Positions 1 through 7,440 of a stretch of 43,092 nt of DNA are shown piece by piece. Source of the stretch: Alysiella sp. (GTDB lineage Bacteria; Pseudomonadota; Gammaproteobacteria; Burkholderiales; Neisseriaceae); NCBI RefSeq assembly GCF_030525755.1, contig NZ_JAUNEC010000009.1, positions 1 to 43,092 of the forward strand. The letters are read 5' to 3'. The translations under genes and the position numbers were made by a program. Numbering within the stretch: position 1 is the first letter of the stretch; every line of letters begins with the position of its first letter. The notes under the pieces were generated by a model that was not told where the DNA came from, did no database searches, and saw only the letters and a program-made list of their open reading frames with translations.

Positions 1-1076
1 ACGCGGAATTTTTCTACAAGCAAGACCAAAAAGCGGATTTGGCAAGCCGTTTGCCCAAATTGGCGAATGTGGTTTACCACAACAAAATCGGTTCGCAAGC
101 ACAACGTGTTGAAAGATTGCAAAAAATTGCGGTTTACATTGCAGGCTGCCTGAATGCCGACAAAGCGGTGGCGGAACGTGCCGCAATGCTGGCAAAAGCC
201 GATTTGCTGACGGAAATGGTGGGCGAATTCCCTGAATTACAAGGGGTTATGGGCAAATATTACGCGCAACTTGATGGCGAAACGCCCGAAATCGCGCAAG
301 CCATTGAGCAGCATTATTATCCGCGTTTTGCGGGCGACACGCTGCCTGAAAGCCCCATCGCCACAGCCGTTGCGCTGGCGGACAAGCTGGAAACGCTGGT
401 CGGCATTTGGGGCATTGGCTTGATTCCAACGGGCGACAAAGACCCCTACGCGCTGCGCCGTTCCGCTTTGGGCGTGTTGCGCATGCTGATGAATTATCCT
501 TTGTCTATCAAAGATTTATTGGATTTTGTGGCGGCACAATTTCCTGCCAATTTGCTGGCTGAAAACACGGTGGCGGAAGTGGCGGATTTCATGCAAGCGC
601 GTTTGGCGGTGTTGTTGCAAAACGATTTCGCGCAAGACGTGGTGGCGGCTGTGTTGGCACAACGCCCCGACCGTTTAGATGATTTGTTGGCGAAATTGCA
701 AGCCGTTCAATCATTTAAACAATTACCCGAAGCGGCTGCTTTGGCGGCAGCAAACAAGCGCGTACAAAATCTGTTGAAAAAAGCCGATGGCGATTTGGGC
801 GAAGTGCGTGCCGATTTGTTGGCGCAAGACGAAGAGCAAGCCTTGTTTACCGCCGTGCAAGATTTGCAGCCGCGTGTGCAAACCGCGATTGCCGCGCGTG
901 ATTTTCAGGCAGCCTTAAAAGCGTTGGCGGCAATCAAACCACAAGTTGATGCGTTTTTTGATGGCGTGATGGTGATGGCAGATGATGCGGCTGTGAAACA
1001 AAATCGCTTGAATTTGTTGAATTTGTTGGCGAATTTGATGAATGCGGTGGCGGATATTTCGGCATTGAGCGAGTAA
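1..1076 (+). CDS. glyS: Glycine-tRNA ligase beta subunit, 3' part (5' end outside window)
   Basis: The reading frame is already open at the window edge (first full codon at position 3), so this is the C-terminal part of the protein, about 357 residues of a subunit usually near 690. The visible part begins near the conserved stretch reading ANVVYHNKIGS and continues through the HD-like region into the C-terminal helical, anticodon-binding-like domain. GlyS pairs with GlyQ in the alpha2beta2 bacterial glycyl-tRNA synthetase, which charges tRNA-Gly in the cytoplasm. The TTG at 39 is an internal codon, not a start. One DUS lies inside the gene near 143. Downstream are LOS-type glycosyltransferases, the same neighbourhood as the neisserial lgt locus. 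The identity is secure from overall sequence resemblance. Confidence 0.95.
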   Translation, partial: AEFFYKQDQKADLASRLPKLANVVYHNKIGSQAQRVERLQKIAVYIAGCLNADKAVAERAAMLAKADLLTEMVGEFPELQGVMGKYYAQLDGETPEIAQAIEQHYYPRFAGDTLPESPIATAVALADKLETLVGIWGIGLIPTGDKDPYALRRSALGVLRMLMNYPLSIKDLLDFVAAQFPANLLAENTVAEVADFMQARLAVLLQNDFAQDVVAAVLAQRPDRLDDLLAKLQAVQSFKQLPEAAALAAANKRVQNLLKKADGDLGEVRADLLAQDEEQALFTAVQDLQPRVQTAIAARDFQAALKALAAIKPQVDAFFDGVMVMADDAAVKQNRLNLLNLLANLMNAVADISALSE

Positions 1077-1093
1077 AAATCACATAAAAAATA

Positions 1094-1108
1094 TTCAGGC
1101 AGCCTGAA
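1094..1108. repeat. Dual-dialect palindromic DUS
   Basis: The 15-mer TTCAGGCAGCCTGAA is a perfect inverted repeat around one central base. It contains the reverse complement of AGGCTGCCTGAA (Simonsiella dialect) and, overlapping it, AGGCAGCCTGAA (Kingella dialect). It lies just after glyS and its right half is used in the terminator stem. Confidence 0.85.
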
Positions 1109-1163
1109 AATAATGATTTTGTTTAATAAGCCATATTGAACATAAATTTTCAGGCTGCTTTTT
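1099..1163 (+). terminator. glyS terminator built from a DUS pair
   Basis: The 13-base arm at 1099-1111 (GCAGCCTGAAAAT) is exactly complementary to 1146-1158, followed by TTTTTA. The loop is about 34 bases. It probably ends glyS transcription before the AT-rich glycosyltransferase block. Confidence 0.65.
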
Positions 1164-1200
1164 ATATAATTTTAAAAAACTTTATTAATATTATTTAATT

Positions 1201-2112
1201 ATGAAATCATTAATTCACTGGTTCTGTTTTTACACCCACACCAAACATCGCTTACACGTTACCCCATTTCTGCAAAAACTGTATTCATGGCGTAAACCTA
1301 TTAAACCTTATGCCTTTATTCGGGTATACAATGAAATCAAAACAATAGATACTTGTTTTGAAAGCATCATAGACTGTGTTGCAGGTGGCGTGATTGGCTT
1401 CAATTCCTGCACTGATGGAACCAAAGAATACATTTTGGCATTTTGTCAAAAATATCCGCAATTTACGCCAGTAGAATATCCTTATGATGTGATACCTAGT
1501 GGTGATTTTAGATATAAAGAAGAACAGCTTGATGCCAAGTTGTGTTTGGATAGTTATTACAACTTTGTTTGGGAAAAACTACCAAAAAATGAATGGATTA
1601 TTAAGATAGATGCTGACCACATTTTTCATAAGCAATACTTACAAGATTTATGCAGATTACCATTGCGTAAAAAAGATTGTGTGATTTTAAACCGCATCAA
1701 TTTGCATTGTGTGGATGGAAAAGTATTTGTTCACAAACAGCTTCCTTTTGCCGAAGACGGAGACAGTTGGATTATTTATAATCAAAATATTCATTTTGAT
1801 TTTTTTCGTGGTTGGATAAATAACCGTTTTACCGCTTATGAAGTTTTAGAATTACCCAAGAAAGAACGCAAAAAAATTTATGGCGTTTTATGTAATTGGC
1901 ATTTTCCGATTGTCAAGAACCAAAGAAATCAATTTAATTCCGATGATTGGGTTGAATTGAAAAGTTTAGATTACCAATCTAATCCCTATTTTCAAAAACA
2001 AAAAATGCAAGGTAGAATTCCCCAAGACATGATAGATCCTGAAAAAATTTTAGCTGGTTTTGAACGTTTCAATCATGAGGCAAGACGTATTTTACCCAAT
2101 GATCAATCATGA
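1201..2112 (+). CDS. CgtA-like beta-1,4-N-acetylgalactosaminyltransferase family protein
   Basis: This 303-residue protein resembles Campylobacter CgtA, which adds GalNAc to lipooligosaccharide. Shared features are an AFIRVxNE motif near residues 38-44, GVIGFNSCTDGT near 63-73, a YPYDV motif near 93-97, and a DxD-type nucleotide-sugar motif (D137-A-D139) in KIDADH. A conserved RINLHC stretch follows. It has no signal peptide and is likely a cytoplasmic, membrane-associated enzyme acting on the LOS core or its outer branch. It starts an AT-rich run of sugar transferases after glyS and overlaps the next gene by four bases (ATGA). Base composition is visibly lower in G+C than glyS, which suggests horizontal acquisition. 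The family is well supported; donor and acceptor sugars are inferred only from the family. Confidence 0.75.
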   Translation: MKSLIHWFCFYTHTKHRLHVTPFLQKLYSWRKPIKPYAFIRVYNEIKTIDTCFESIIDCVAGGVIGFNSCTDGTKEYILAFCQKYPQFTPVEYPYDVIPSGDFRYKEEQLDAKLCLDSYYNFVWEKLPKNEWIIKIDADHIFHKQYLQDLCRLPLRKKDCVILNRINLHCVDGKVFVHKQLPFAEDGDSWIIYNQNIHFDFFRGWINNRFTAYEVLELPKKERKKIYGVLCNWHFPIVKNQRNQFNSDDWVELKSLDYQSNPYFQKQKMQGRIPQDMIDPEKILAGFERFNHEARRILPNDQS

Positions 2113-3272
2113 AAATATTATTTTTGCACAAATGGTTACTTACAGGTGGTACAGAGACCGTATTAATGAACTATTTGCTATTGTTGTATAAAAAACATGA
2201 TGTTGATTTGTTCATTACTTATGATTTGAAAGAAAAAAATTCTTATTTAAATCAATTAACAAATCAAATCAATCTTCAATTTATCATGCCACCTGATATT
2301 TGGGAGAAACAAAACCATTTGATTAAAGTTAGAAAAAATAGTTTGTTGCAAAAAATACGCTATGAGCTGTTCAAATGTGCTTTGATGTTGCGGACGATGT
2401 ATTTTTTCCATCAACAGAAAATACAAAAATATGATTTAATTATTGATTTTAGTGATATTTTGGACTCATTTATTCGAATACATACTTTCAGCCAGCCTAC
2501 AATCCGTTGGGTACACGGGCAACTCAATGGCGGCTCGCCAATTACCGCCAAACAAATCAAAAAATACCGCAGTATTTTTATTAAACACCAATGCGTCATT
2601 ACCATTTGCGAGCAGATGAAACAAATCATCATGCAAAATTTAAGCCTGCCTGAATCACACTTTAAGGTCATGCACAACCCAATTGACCTGATGCTGATTA
2701 GAAAAAAAGCATCGGAACCCGTTAAGCTGCCTTTTGATGTACCCTATTTATTGCAAGTTTCCCGTTTGGTTCAAGGCAAGGGGCATGAAACCATGCTGGA
2801 TATTTTCGCCAAACTGAAACAGCATGGCATTCCGCACAAATTGGTATTTATTGGCGATGGCAACAATCGTGTTTCATTGGAAGCTAAATTAAAACAATTG
2901 AATTTACAGGAAGAATGCTATTTTTTGGGCGAAATTAGCAATCCCTATCCGTATTTCAAACAAGCCAGTTTATTTTTACATACTTCAGAACACGAGGGTT
3001 TACCCACCGTAATATTAGAAAGCATGGCATTGGGCGTGCCTGTGGTGGCAATGGATTGTCCTACCGGACCAAAAGACATTTTGGGTGCAAACAGTGAATA
3101 TGGCAAATTGATTGCCATGAATCAGCAAGATGATTTTGTTCAGGCTGTGTTGGATTTGTTGTATGATGATGTTTTGTACCAACATTATCAAGCGCAATCT
3201 TTGTTGCGAATCCATGATTTCTCTATGGAAAATATTGGACAACAATTGGAAAACTTATTGCAGGCAGCCTGA
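2109..3272 (+). CDS. GT4-family glycosyltransferase, LOS or surface polysaccharide
   Basis: This 387-residue protein has the GT-B layout of the GT4 family. The N-terminus reads KILFLHKWLLTGGTETVL (glycine-rich acceptor-side loop). The C-terminal half has SRLVQGKGHETML, VFIGDG and the nucleotide-sugar signature EHEGLPTVILESMALG, with two conserved glutamates in an E-x7-E arrangement. It is retaining in mechanism by family. Translation is coupled to the upstream CgtA-like gene through an ATGA overlap. The 5' half is strongly AT-rich while the 3' half resembles the rest of the genome, which would fit recombination within the gene. The stop lies directly beside a DUS-like sequence. The sugar transferred is unknown. 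Confidence 0.8.
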   Translation: MKILFLHKWLLTGGTETVLMNYLLLLYKKHDVDLFITYDLKEKNSYLNQLTNQINLQFIMPPDIWEKQNHLIKVRKNSLLQKIRYELFKCALMLRTMYFFHQQKIQKYDLIIDFSDILDSFIRIHTFSQPTIRWVHGQLNGGSPITAKQIKKYRSIFIKHQCVITICEQMKQIIMQNLSLPESHFKVMHNPIDLMLIRKKASEPVKLPFDVPYLLQVSRLVQGKGHETMLDIFAKLKQHGIPHKLVFIGDGNNRVSLEAKLKQLNLQEECYFLGEISNPYPYFKQASLFLHTSEHEGLPTVILESMALGVPVVAMDCPTGPKDILGANSEYGKLIAMNQQDDFVQAVLDLLYDDVLYQHYQAQSLLRIHDFSMENIGQQLENLLQAA

Positions 3273-3286
3273 AAAGATAATTCAAT

Positions 3287-4060
3287 ATGAAAACCTACAT
3301 CATCTCCCTAGCAGGCGAAACCCAACGCCGTGAACATATAATACAAGAATGCGCCCGTTTCCATATTGAACCCGAAATCGTGGACGCGGTAGATATGCGC
3401 CAAGCCACAGCAGCCGATATTGAACGTTTGTCTCGCAAAATCACGCATTGGAAACCGAAAAAACAACGTTGGTTAAGCAAAGGCGAATTGGGCTGTGCAT
3501 TAAGCCATCATCAGGTTTATCAAAAAATTGTGGATAATCAAGATGACTTCGCGCTGATTTTGGAAGACGATGCCGAATTTATTGCCAACCCTCATGTTTT
3601 ACTAAATTCAGGCAGCCTGAAAGACATTTATCAGCAATATCCATTTGATGTGTTACTGATTGGTTATGTGAAAATTTTGCCGCAATATTTGCCCTATTTT
3701 TACCGCTGTATTCCCATCAAAACACACGCTCAATTACATGGTTTTCGTTTTGGTACACCTTGGGCACAATACGCTTGTGGTACAGTAGCTTATATTATCA
3801 CACAACAGGGAGCAAAAAAGTTGCTTTCTGCCACGACCCAGCCTTGTGCCACCGCCGATGATTGGCTGTATTTTGAACAAAAACTGGACTTAAAAATTTT
3901 ACACAGCCGCCCTGCTTTTGTTTTAGAAAATTTACAGTTAGACAGTACCATACGCCAAGATACCCATTCCAGTTACTACCCCAAATTCAGTAGCCAAATT
4001 ATACGCAGTATAAAAGGCTGCCTGAAAAACATTGCAATGAATTATTTGAGATTTAAATGA
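3287..4060 (+). CDS. GT25-family LOS glycosyltransferase (LgtB/LgtE/Lex2B type)
   Basis: The 257-residue protein has the GT25 hallmarks: N-terminal MKTYIISLAGETQRR, the GELGCALSHHQVY motif near residues 66-78, and the acidic LILEDDAEF motif (E93, D94, D95). The family covers LPS galactosyl- and glucosyltransferases such as neisserial LgtB and LgtE, which occupy the same locus next to glyS. It follows the GT4 gene by 14 bases and overlaps rfbB by four (ATGA), so the block is probably one transcript. A dual-dialect DUS lies in frame at 3607-3621 and encodes SGSLK. I see no long homopolymer or short tandem repeat that would give phase variation. Donor and acceptor cannot be told from sequence. 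Confidence 0.85.
   Translation: MKTYIISLAGETQRREHIIQECARFHIEPEIVDAVDMRQATAADIERLSRKITHWKPKKQRWLSKGELGCALSHHQVYQKIVDNQDDFALILEDDAEFIANPHVLLNSGSLKDIYQQYPFDVLLIGYVKILPQYLPYFYRCIPIKTHAQLHGFRFGTPWAQYACGTVAYIITQQGAKKLLSATTQPCATADDWLYFEQKLDLKILHSRPAFVLENLQLDSTIRQDTHSSYYPKFSSQIIRSIKGCLKNIAMNYLRFK
3607..3621. repeat. Dual-dialect palindromic DUS within the GT25 gene
   Basis: TTCAGGCAGCCTGAA occurs in frame here and is translated as part of SGSLK. Its presence inside a probably imported gene suggests the gene has been resident long enough to gain a DUS, or came from a DUS-using relative. Confidence 0.8.
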
Positions 4061-5145
4061 AAATTTTGGTAACAGGCGGTGCAGGCTTTATTGGTTCTGC
4101 CTTAATCCGCCATATTATTGAAAACACAAATGATTCTGTTATCAATGTGGACAAATTAACCTATGCTGGCAATTTAGACAATTTGACTAGTGTAGCCGAT
4201 AACCCACGTTACGAATTTGAACAAGTAGACATCTGTGATCGTGCCGAATTAGACCGCATTTTCCAGCAATATCCACCAGATGCCGTGATGCACCTTGCCG
4301 CCGAAAGCCATGTAGACAGAAGCATAGGCAACGCAGCAGAATTTATCCATACCAATATTGTTGGCACTTTTACACTGTTGGAAACCGCTCGGGAATATTT
4401 TTTCAGGCTGCCTGAAAATGAAAAAGCCACATTCCGTTTCCACCACATTTCCACCGATGAAGTGTTTGGCGATTTGCACGGTACAGACGATTTATTTACC
4501 GAAACAACACCTTATGCACCGTCCAGTCCCTACTCCGCCAGCAAAGCGTCCAGCGACCATTTGGTACGCGCATGGCACCGAACCTACGGTTTGCCGACCA
4601 TCATCACCAATTGTTCCAATAATTATGGCTATTATCATTTTCCCGAAAAACTGATTCCGCTCATGATTTTAAATGCGCTGAACGGCAAGCCCTTGCCCGT
4701 TTATGGTGATGGCTTGCAAATCCGCGATTGGCTGTTTGTGGAAGACCACGCCCGCGCCTTGTATCAAGTCATCACGCGCGGCAAAATTGGCGAAACCTAC
4801 AATATTGGCGGTTTCAACGAACAAACCAATATTTCAGTTGTCAAAAAAATTTGTGAATTATTAGAAGAACTTGCTCCTGAAAAACCGCAAGGCGTGGTGC
4901 ATTATGCCGACTTGATTACCCACGTTACCGACCGCGCAGGACACGATGTGCGTTACGCGATTGACGCGCGAAAAATCCAACGCGAATTGGGCTGGACACC
5001 GCAAGAAACCTTTGAAACAGGTTTACGCAAAACCGTGCAATGGTATTTGAACAACCGCGATTGGTGTGTTAGAGTTCAAAAGCGTCAATCATGTGTTTCA
5101 CTTGCCAACCAAGATACAATAAGCCCTTCGCATAAATCAATTTAA
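4057..5145 (+). CDS. rfbB: dTDP-glucose 4,6-dehydratase with aberrant C-terminus
   Basis: This SDR-family enzyme converts dTDP-glucose to dTDP-4-keto-6-deoxyglucose, the second step toward dTDP-rhamnose and related sugars. Visible motifs are the NAD-binding GGAGFIG (7-13), the catalytic triplet T133-D134-E135, and YSASK (Y159, K163). The sequence is typical up to about residue 337 (WYLNNRDWC). The remaining 25 residues do not resemble the usual family ending, which normally runs on to a YQGERLG-like stretch. This suggests a recombination or deletion junction near 5068. rfbA and rfbC, usual partners, are absent downstream. A DUS at 4402-4416 encodes the RLPE stretch. The core enzyme is secure; activity with the altered tail is uncertain. 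Confidence 0.9.
   Translation: MKILVTGGAGFIGSALIRHIIENTNDSVINVDKLTYAGNLDNLTSVADNPRYEFEQVDICDRAELDRIFQQYPPDAVMHLAAESHVDRSIGNAAEFIHTNIVGTFTLLETAREYFFRLPENEKATFRFHHISTDEVFGDLHGTDDLFTETTPYAPSSPYSASKASSDHLVRAWHRTYGLPTIITNCSNNYGYYHFPEKLIPLMILNALNGKPLPVYGDGLQIRDWLFVEDHARALYQVITRGKIGETYNIGGFNEQTNISVVKKICELLEELAPEKPQGVVHYADLITHVTDRAGHDVRYAIDARKIQRELGWTPQETFETGLRKTVQWYLNNRDWCVRVQKRQSCVSLANQDTISPSHKSI
4402..4416. repeat. Dual-dialect palindromic DUS within rfbB
   Basis: TTCAGGCTGCCTGAA is the complementary version of the dual palindrome. It is in frame and encodes the RLPE residues of FRLPEN in rfbB. Confidence 0.8.
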
Positions 5146-5235
5146 TTTTGTTAATGCGTGTTTCAGGCAGCCTGTTTATCGTATATAATGCTGCCGATTT
5201 TGACTGATTTCATTATTTTTAATGGGAAAACACAG

Positions 5236-5946
5236 ATGAACAACAATGAAAAAATACACCTTGCCACAAACACGGTAAGCAGCGAAACAAGCGATAACGG
5301 CACACGTGTGGGTTTATGGGTAGGTTTAAGTGCAGCTGCAATTGCCACAGTAGGTGTTCTGGCGTTGGCTTTTTATACCGATTACCAAGCCAATAAAAAA
5401 GCAAAAGAAAGTCCCAGCGTTGGTGTTAGTGAAACAACCCTACACATTCAAACAAGCCACATTCTGCCTGCCAATGAACAAGAAGCAGCCAGCATGGCTT
5501 TGGTGATTTCAGAAACACAATCCAATGGCATGACCGCTCCTGCCGATGAAGCCATTCAAAACATACTCCCAGCTCAAACCATCATCACACCCATAGAAAC
5601 CACACCTATCGCCGATAACCAAGCAGATGTTATCGTGGAAAATGGCGTGGTCAAATTCTATTTTGCATTAGGCAAATCTGAATTAGGTGGTGATATTTTG
5701 GCAGCACTTAACGACATCAATACAGGTGTTAAAGCAGGTCGAAAAGTTGTGGTTTCAGGTTATACCGACAACACAGGTGATACACAAACCAATGAACTTT
5801 TATCTAAAGAACGTGCATTTAAAGTACGCGATGCGTTGATTGCAGCAGGCATACCTGCTGACCAAATTGAGATGCAAAAACCACAAATAACCACAGGTTC
5901 AGGCAGCCAAAGCGAAGCACGGCGCGTAGAAGTTGTATTACAATAA
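5236..5946 (+). CDS. OmpA-domain membrane-anchored protein
   Basis: This 236-residue protein has one hydrophobic segment near residues 24-44 (VGLWVGLSAAAIATVGVLAL), a low-complexity linker, and a C-terminal OmpA-like peptidoglycan-binding domain. Domain landmarks are KFYFALGKSEL, VVVSGYTDNTGDTQTNELLSKERA and SEARRVEV. The segment looks like an uncleaved inner-membrane anchor facing the periplasm. I chose the ATG at 5236, preceded by a GGGAA-type ribosome site, over an in-frame codon at 5158 that lies inside a DUS. It stands alone, with DUS-flanked gaps on both sides. OmpA-domain proteins usually tether the envelope to peptidoglycan; its specific partner is unknown. Confidence 0.8.
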   Translation: MNNNEKIHLATNTVSSETSDNGTRVGLWVGLSAAAIATVGVLALAFYTDYQANKKAKESPSVGVSETTLHIQTSHILPANEQEAASMALVISETQSNGMTAPADEAIQNILPAQTIITPIETTPIADNQADVIVENGVVKFYFALGKSELGGDILAALNDINTGVKAGRKVVVSGYTDNTGDTQTNELLSKERAFKVRDALIAAGIPADQIEMQKPQITTGSGSQSEARRVEVVLQ

Positions 5947-6030
5947 GTGCTATTTAGGCTGCTGAAAAATGTTTCAGGCAGCCTGTTGTTTCCCTAAAAT
6001 ACATACACCATTCAAACAGGACAAACCCTT

Positions 6031-6909
6031 ATGTTTAAATCTGCTTCATTTCCATTAACCCTAGCCTCTGTATTGCTGCTAGCAGCTTGTTCACAAGCCA
6101 ACAACACCGAACAAAAGCCCGCTTCCTCTCCTGCAAATCATACAGCAGCTTCCGCACCCGCAAACCACAATAATTTAGATACCAACCGAAGCTACATTGT
6201 TGCCACAGATGCCTCTTATGCACCAATGGAATATATGGAAAACAATCAAGTCGTTGGTTTTTCACACGACATTCTTGATGCTGCTGCCAAAACCCAAAAC
6301 ATCAAGCTGGAATTTGTAAATACCCCATTTGAAGGTTTATTTGCCAATGTTGACAAAGGTGACAGCGACATCGGTTTAGCCAGCATTACCATCAACGAAG
6401 ACCGCTTGAAACAGCTTGATTTTTCTGAACCTTATTTCCATGCTACCCAAATGATTGTTACAACCGAAAATAACAGCGGCAGTATCAAATCATTTACCGA
6501 CATGAAAGAACGTACCGCATCGGTTCAGGCAGCCACATCAGGCGACTTGATTTTACAAGACTTACAAGGCAAAGATAGCCCAAAAATCAAACGCTTTGAA
6601 ACCATGCCTTTGGCATTTAAAGAATTGGAAAGCGGTGGCGTAGATGCCGTTGTGGGCGACAGCAGCGTAGTGTCTTATTATGTCAAACAACACCCAGAGA
6701 CCAAACTCAATACCATTGTAGACCCTTCTTTTGTTAAAGAAAATTACGGTTTTGCTTTTAAAAAAGGACGCAATGACGGTTTGCGTGAAGCCATCAACAA
6801 AGGCTTGGCACAAATCCAATCTGACGGTACTTACGAAAAAATCTACACCCAATGGTTTGGTGCGCCCAGTCAAACCAACACATCGAATCCCACGTCTGCC
6901 GCACAATAA
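6031..6909 (+). CDS. Amino-acid ABC transporter substrate-binding lipoprotein
   Basis: This 292-residue protein begins with a lipoprotein signal peptide ending in LLLAAC, with lipidated Cys20. A Ser/Ala/Asn/Pro linker follows to about residue 50, then a family 3 solute-binding domain: YIVATDASYAPMEYMENNQVVGFSHDI, GDSDIGLASITIN, RLKQLDFSEPYF and AVVGDSSVV. These are the hallmarks of polar amino acid binding proteins anchored at the outer face of the inner membrane in Gram-negatives. No permease or ATPase gene lies beside it, so its transporter partners are elsewhere. A GGACAA sequence is the likely ribosome site. The substrate cannot be told from sequence. Confidence 0.88.
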   Translation: MFKSASFPLTLASVLLLAACSQANNTEQKPASSPANHTAASAPANHNNLDTNRSYIVATDASYAPMEYMENNQVVGFSHDILDAAAKTQNIKLEFVNTPFEGLFANVDKGDSDIGLASITINEDRLKQLDFSEPYFHATQMIVTTENNSGSIKSFTDMKERTASVQAATSGDLILQDLQGKDSPKIKRFETMPLAFKELESGGVDAVVGDSSVVSYYVKQHPETKLNTIVDPSFVKENYGFAFKKGRNDGLREAINKGLAQIQSDGTYEKIYTQWFGAPSQTNTSNPTSAAQ

Positions 6910-6920
6910 TGCCCAATTTA

Positions 6921-6965
6921 AGGCTGCCTGAAAACGCTTAACACGTTTTTTCAGGCAGCCTATTT
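6921..6965 (+). terminator. DUS-pair terminator after the solute-binding protein
   Basis: AGGCTGCCTGAAAA (6921-6934) pairs with TTTTTTCAGGCAGCCT (6946-6961) over an 11-base loop, and the stem is followed by a short T-rich tract. This is the neisserial pattern of an inverted DUS pair serving as a terminator. Confidence 0.8.
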
Positions 6966-7019
6966 ACCTTTTAAGAACAAAATTTAATAAAATCAGTATA
7001 ATACTATTATTGGGTACAT

Positions 7020-7130
7020 TATAGTTACAGAAGTAAAAATGTCATACAAAGTGGCAAGATACAAACAATACAAACAGTATGACAAGGTAAGCTAACATCG
7101 TAGCACCTTCTTTTCAATTCTACGGCTATA
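7020..7130. repeat. Correia-like element, subfamily 2 (degenerate)
   Basis: The left end reads TATAGTTACAGAAGTAAAAA and the right end, reversed, reads TATAGCCGTAGAATTGAAAA. These imperfect terminal inverted repeats bound about 111 bp. Ends, size and bordering TA match the element at 39542-39654, so both belong to one MITE-like family resembling neisserial Correia elements. Confidence 0.6.
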
Positions 7131-7229
7131 TCACTCTGCCGTACAAGCCACCAACCAGCAAAACACAATTTGGTATTACCCTTACCAAATACCAATTTGA
7201 CTATAATGACGGGCATTTTTGCAGTGTAA

Positions 7230-7379
7230 AACAAATGTGTGATTTTAAAAACACTGGCGATTTTTCAAGAAACATCTTTGGATTTTATTGATTGTTTGTT
7301 GATTGCCAAACACATGATTTATGACGAAGAGATTGTTTCTTTTGATAAAAAATTGAATAATTACATCAATAGATTGTGA
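7230..7379 (+). pseudogene. PIN-domain (VapC-like) toxin C-terminal remnant
   Basis: A 49-codon frame is open from just after a TAA at 7227 to a TGA at 7377. It has no ATG at its beginning. Its translation includes KTLAIFQETSLDFIDCLLIA and then EEIVSFDKKLNNYI. This matches the C-terminal third of PIN-domain nucleases, with the conserved D of LDFIDC and the SFDKKL ending. The N-terminal catalytic residues and any antitoxin gene are missing, so this is a decayed toxin-antitoxin remnant. It lies 100 bp after a Correia-like element, which may mark the deletion boundary. Confidence 0.6.
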
Positions 7380-7440
7380 TTTTAGCTGTGAATACACATT
7401 TTCAGGCAGCCTAAAAATATTTTTTAATAAGGAAAAACAA

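Noticed and set aside
1201..4060. Phase-variation tracts in the glycosyltransferase genes
   Set aside because: lgt-type genes in Neisseria often carry long poly-G or short tandem repeats. I found only short A or T runs here, no tract of a kind known to slip.
7025..7234. Minus-strand reading frame upstream of purB
   Set aside because: It overlaps a Correia-like element and has no recognisable product or ribosome site.
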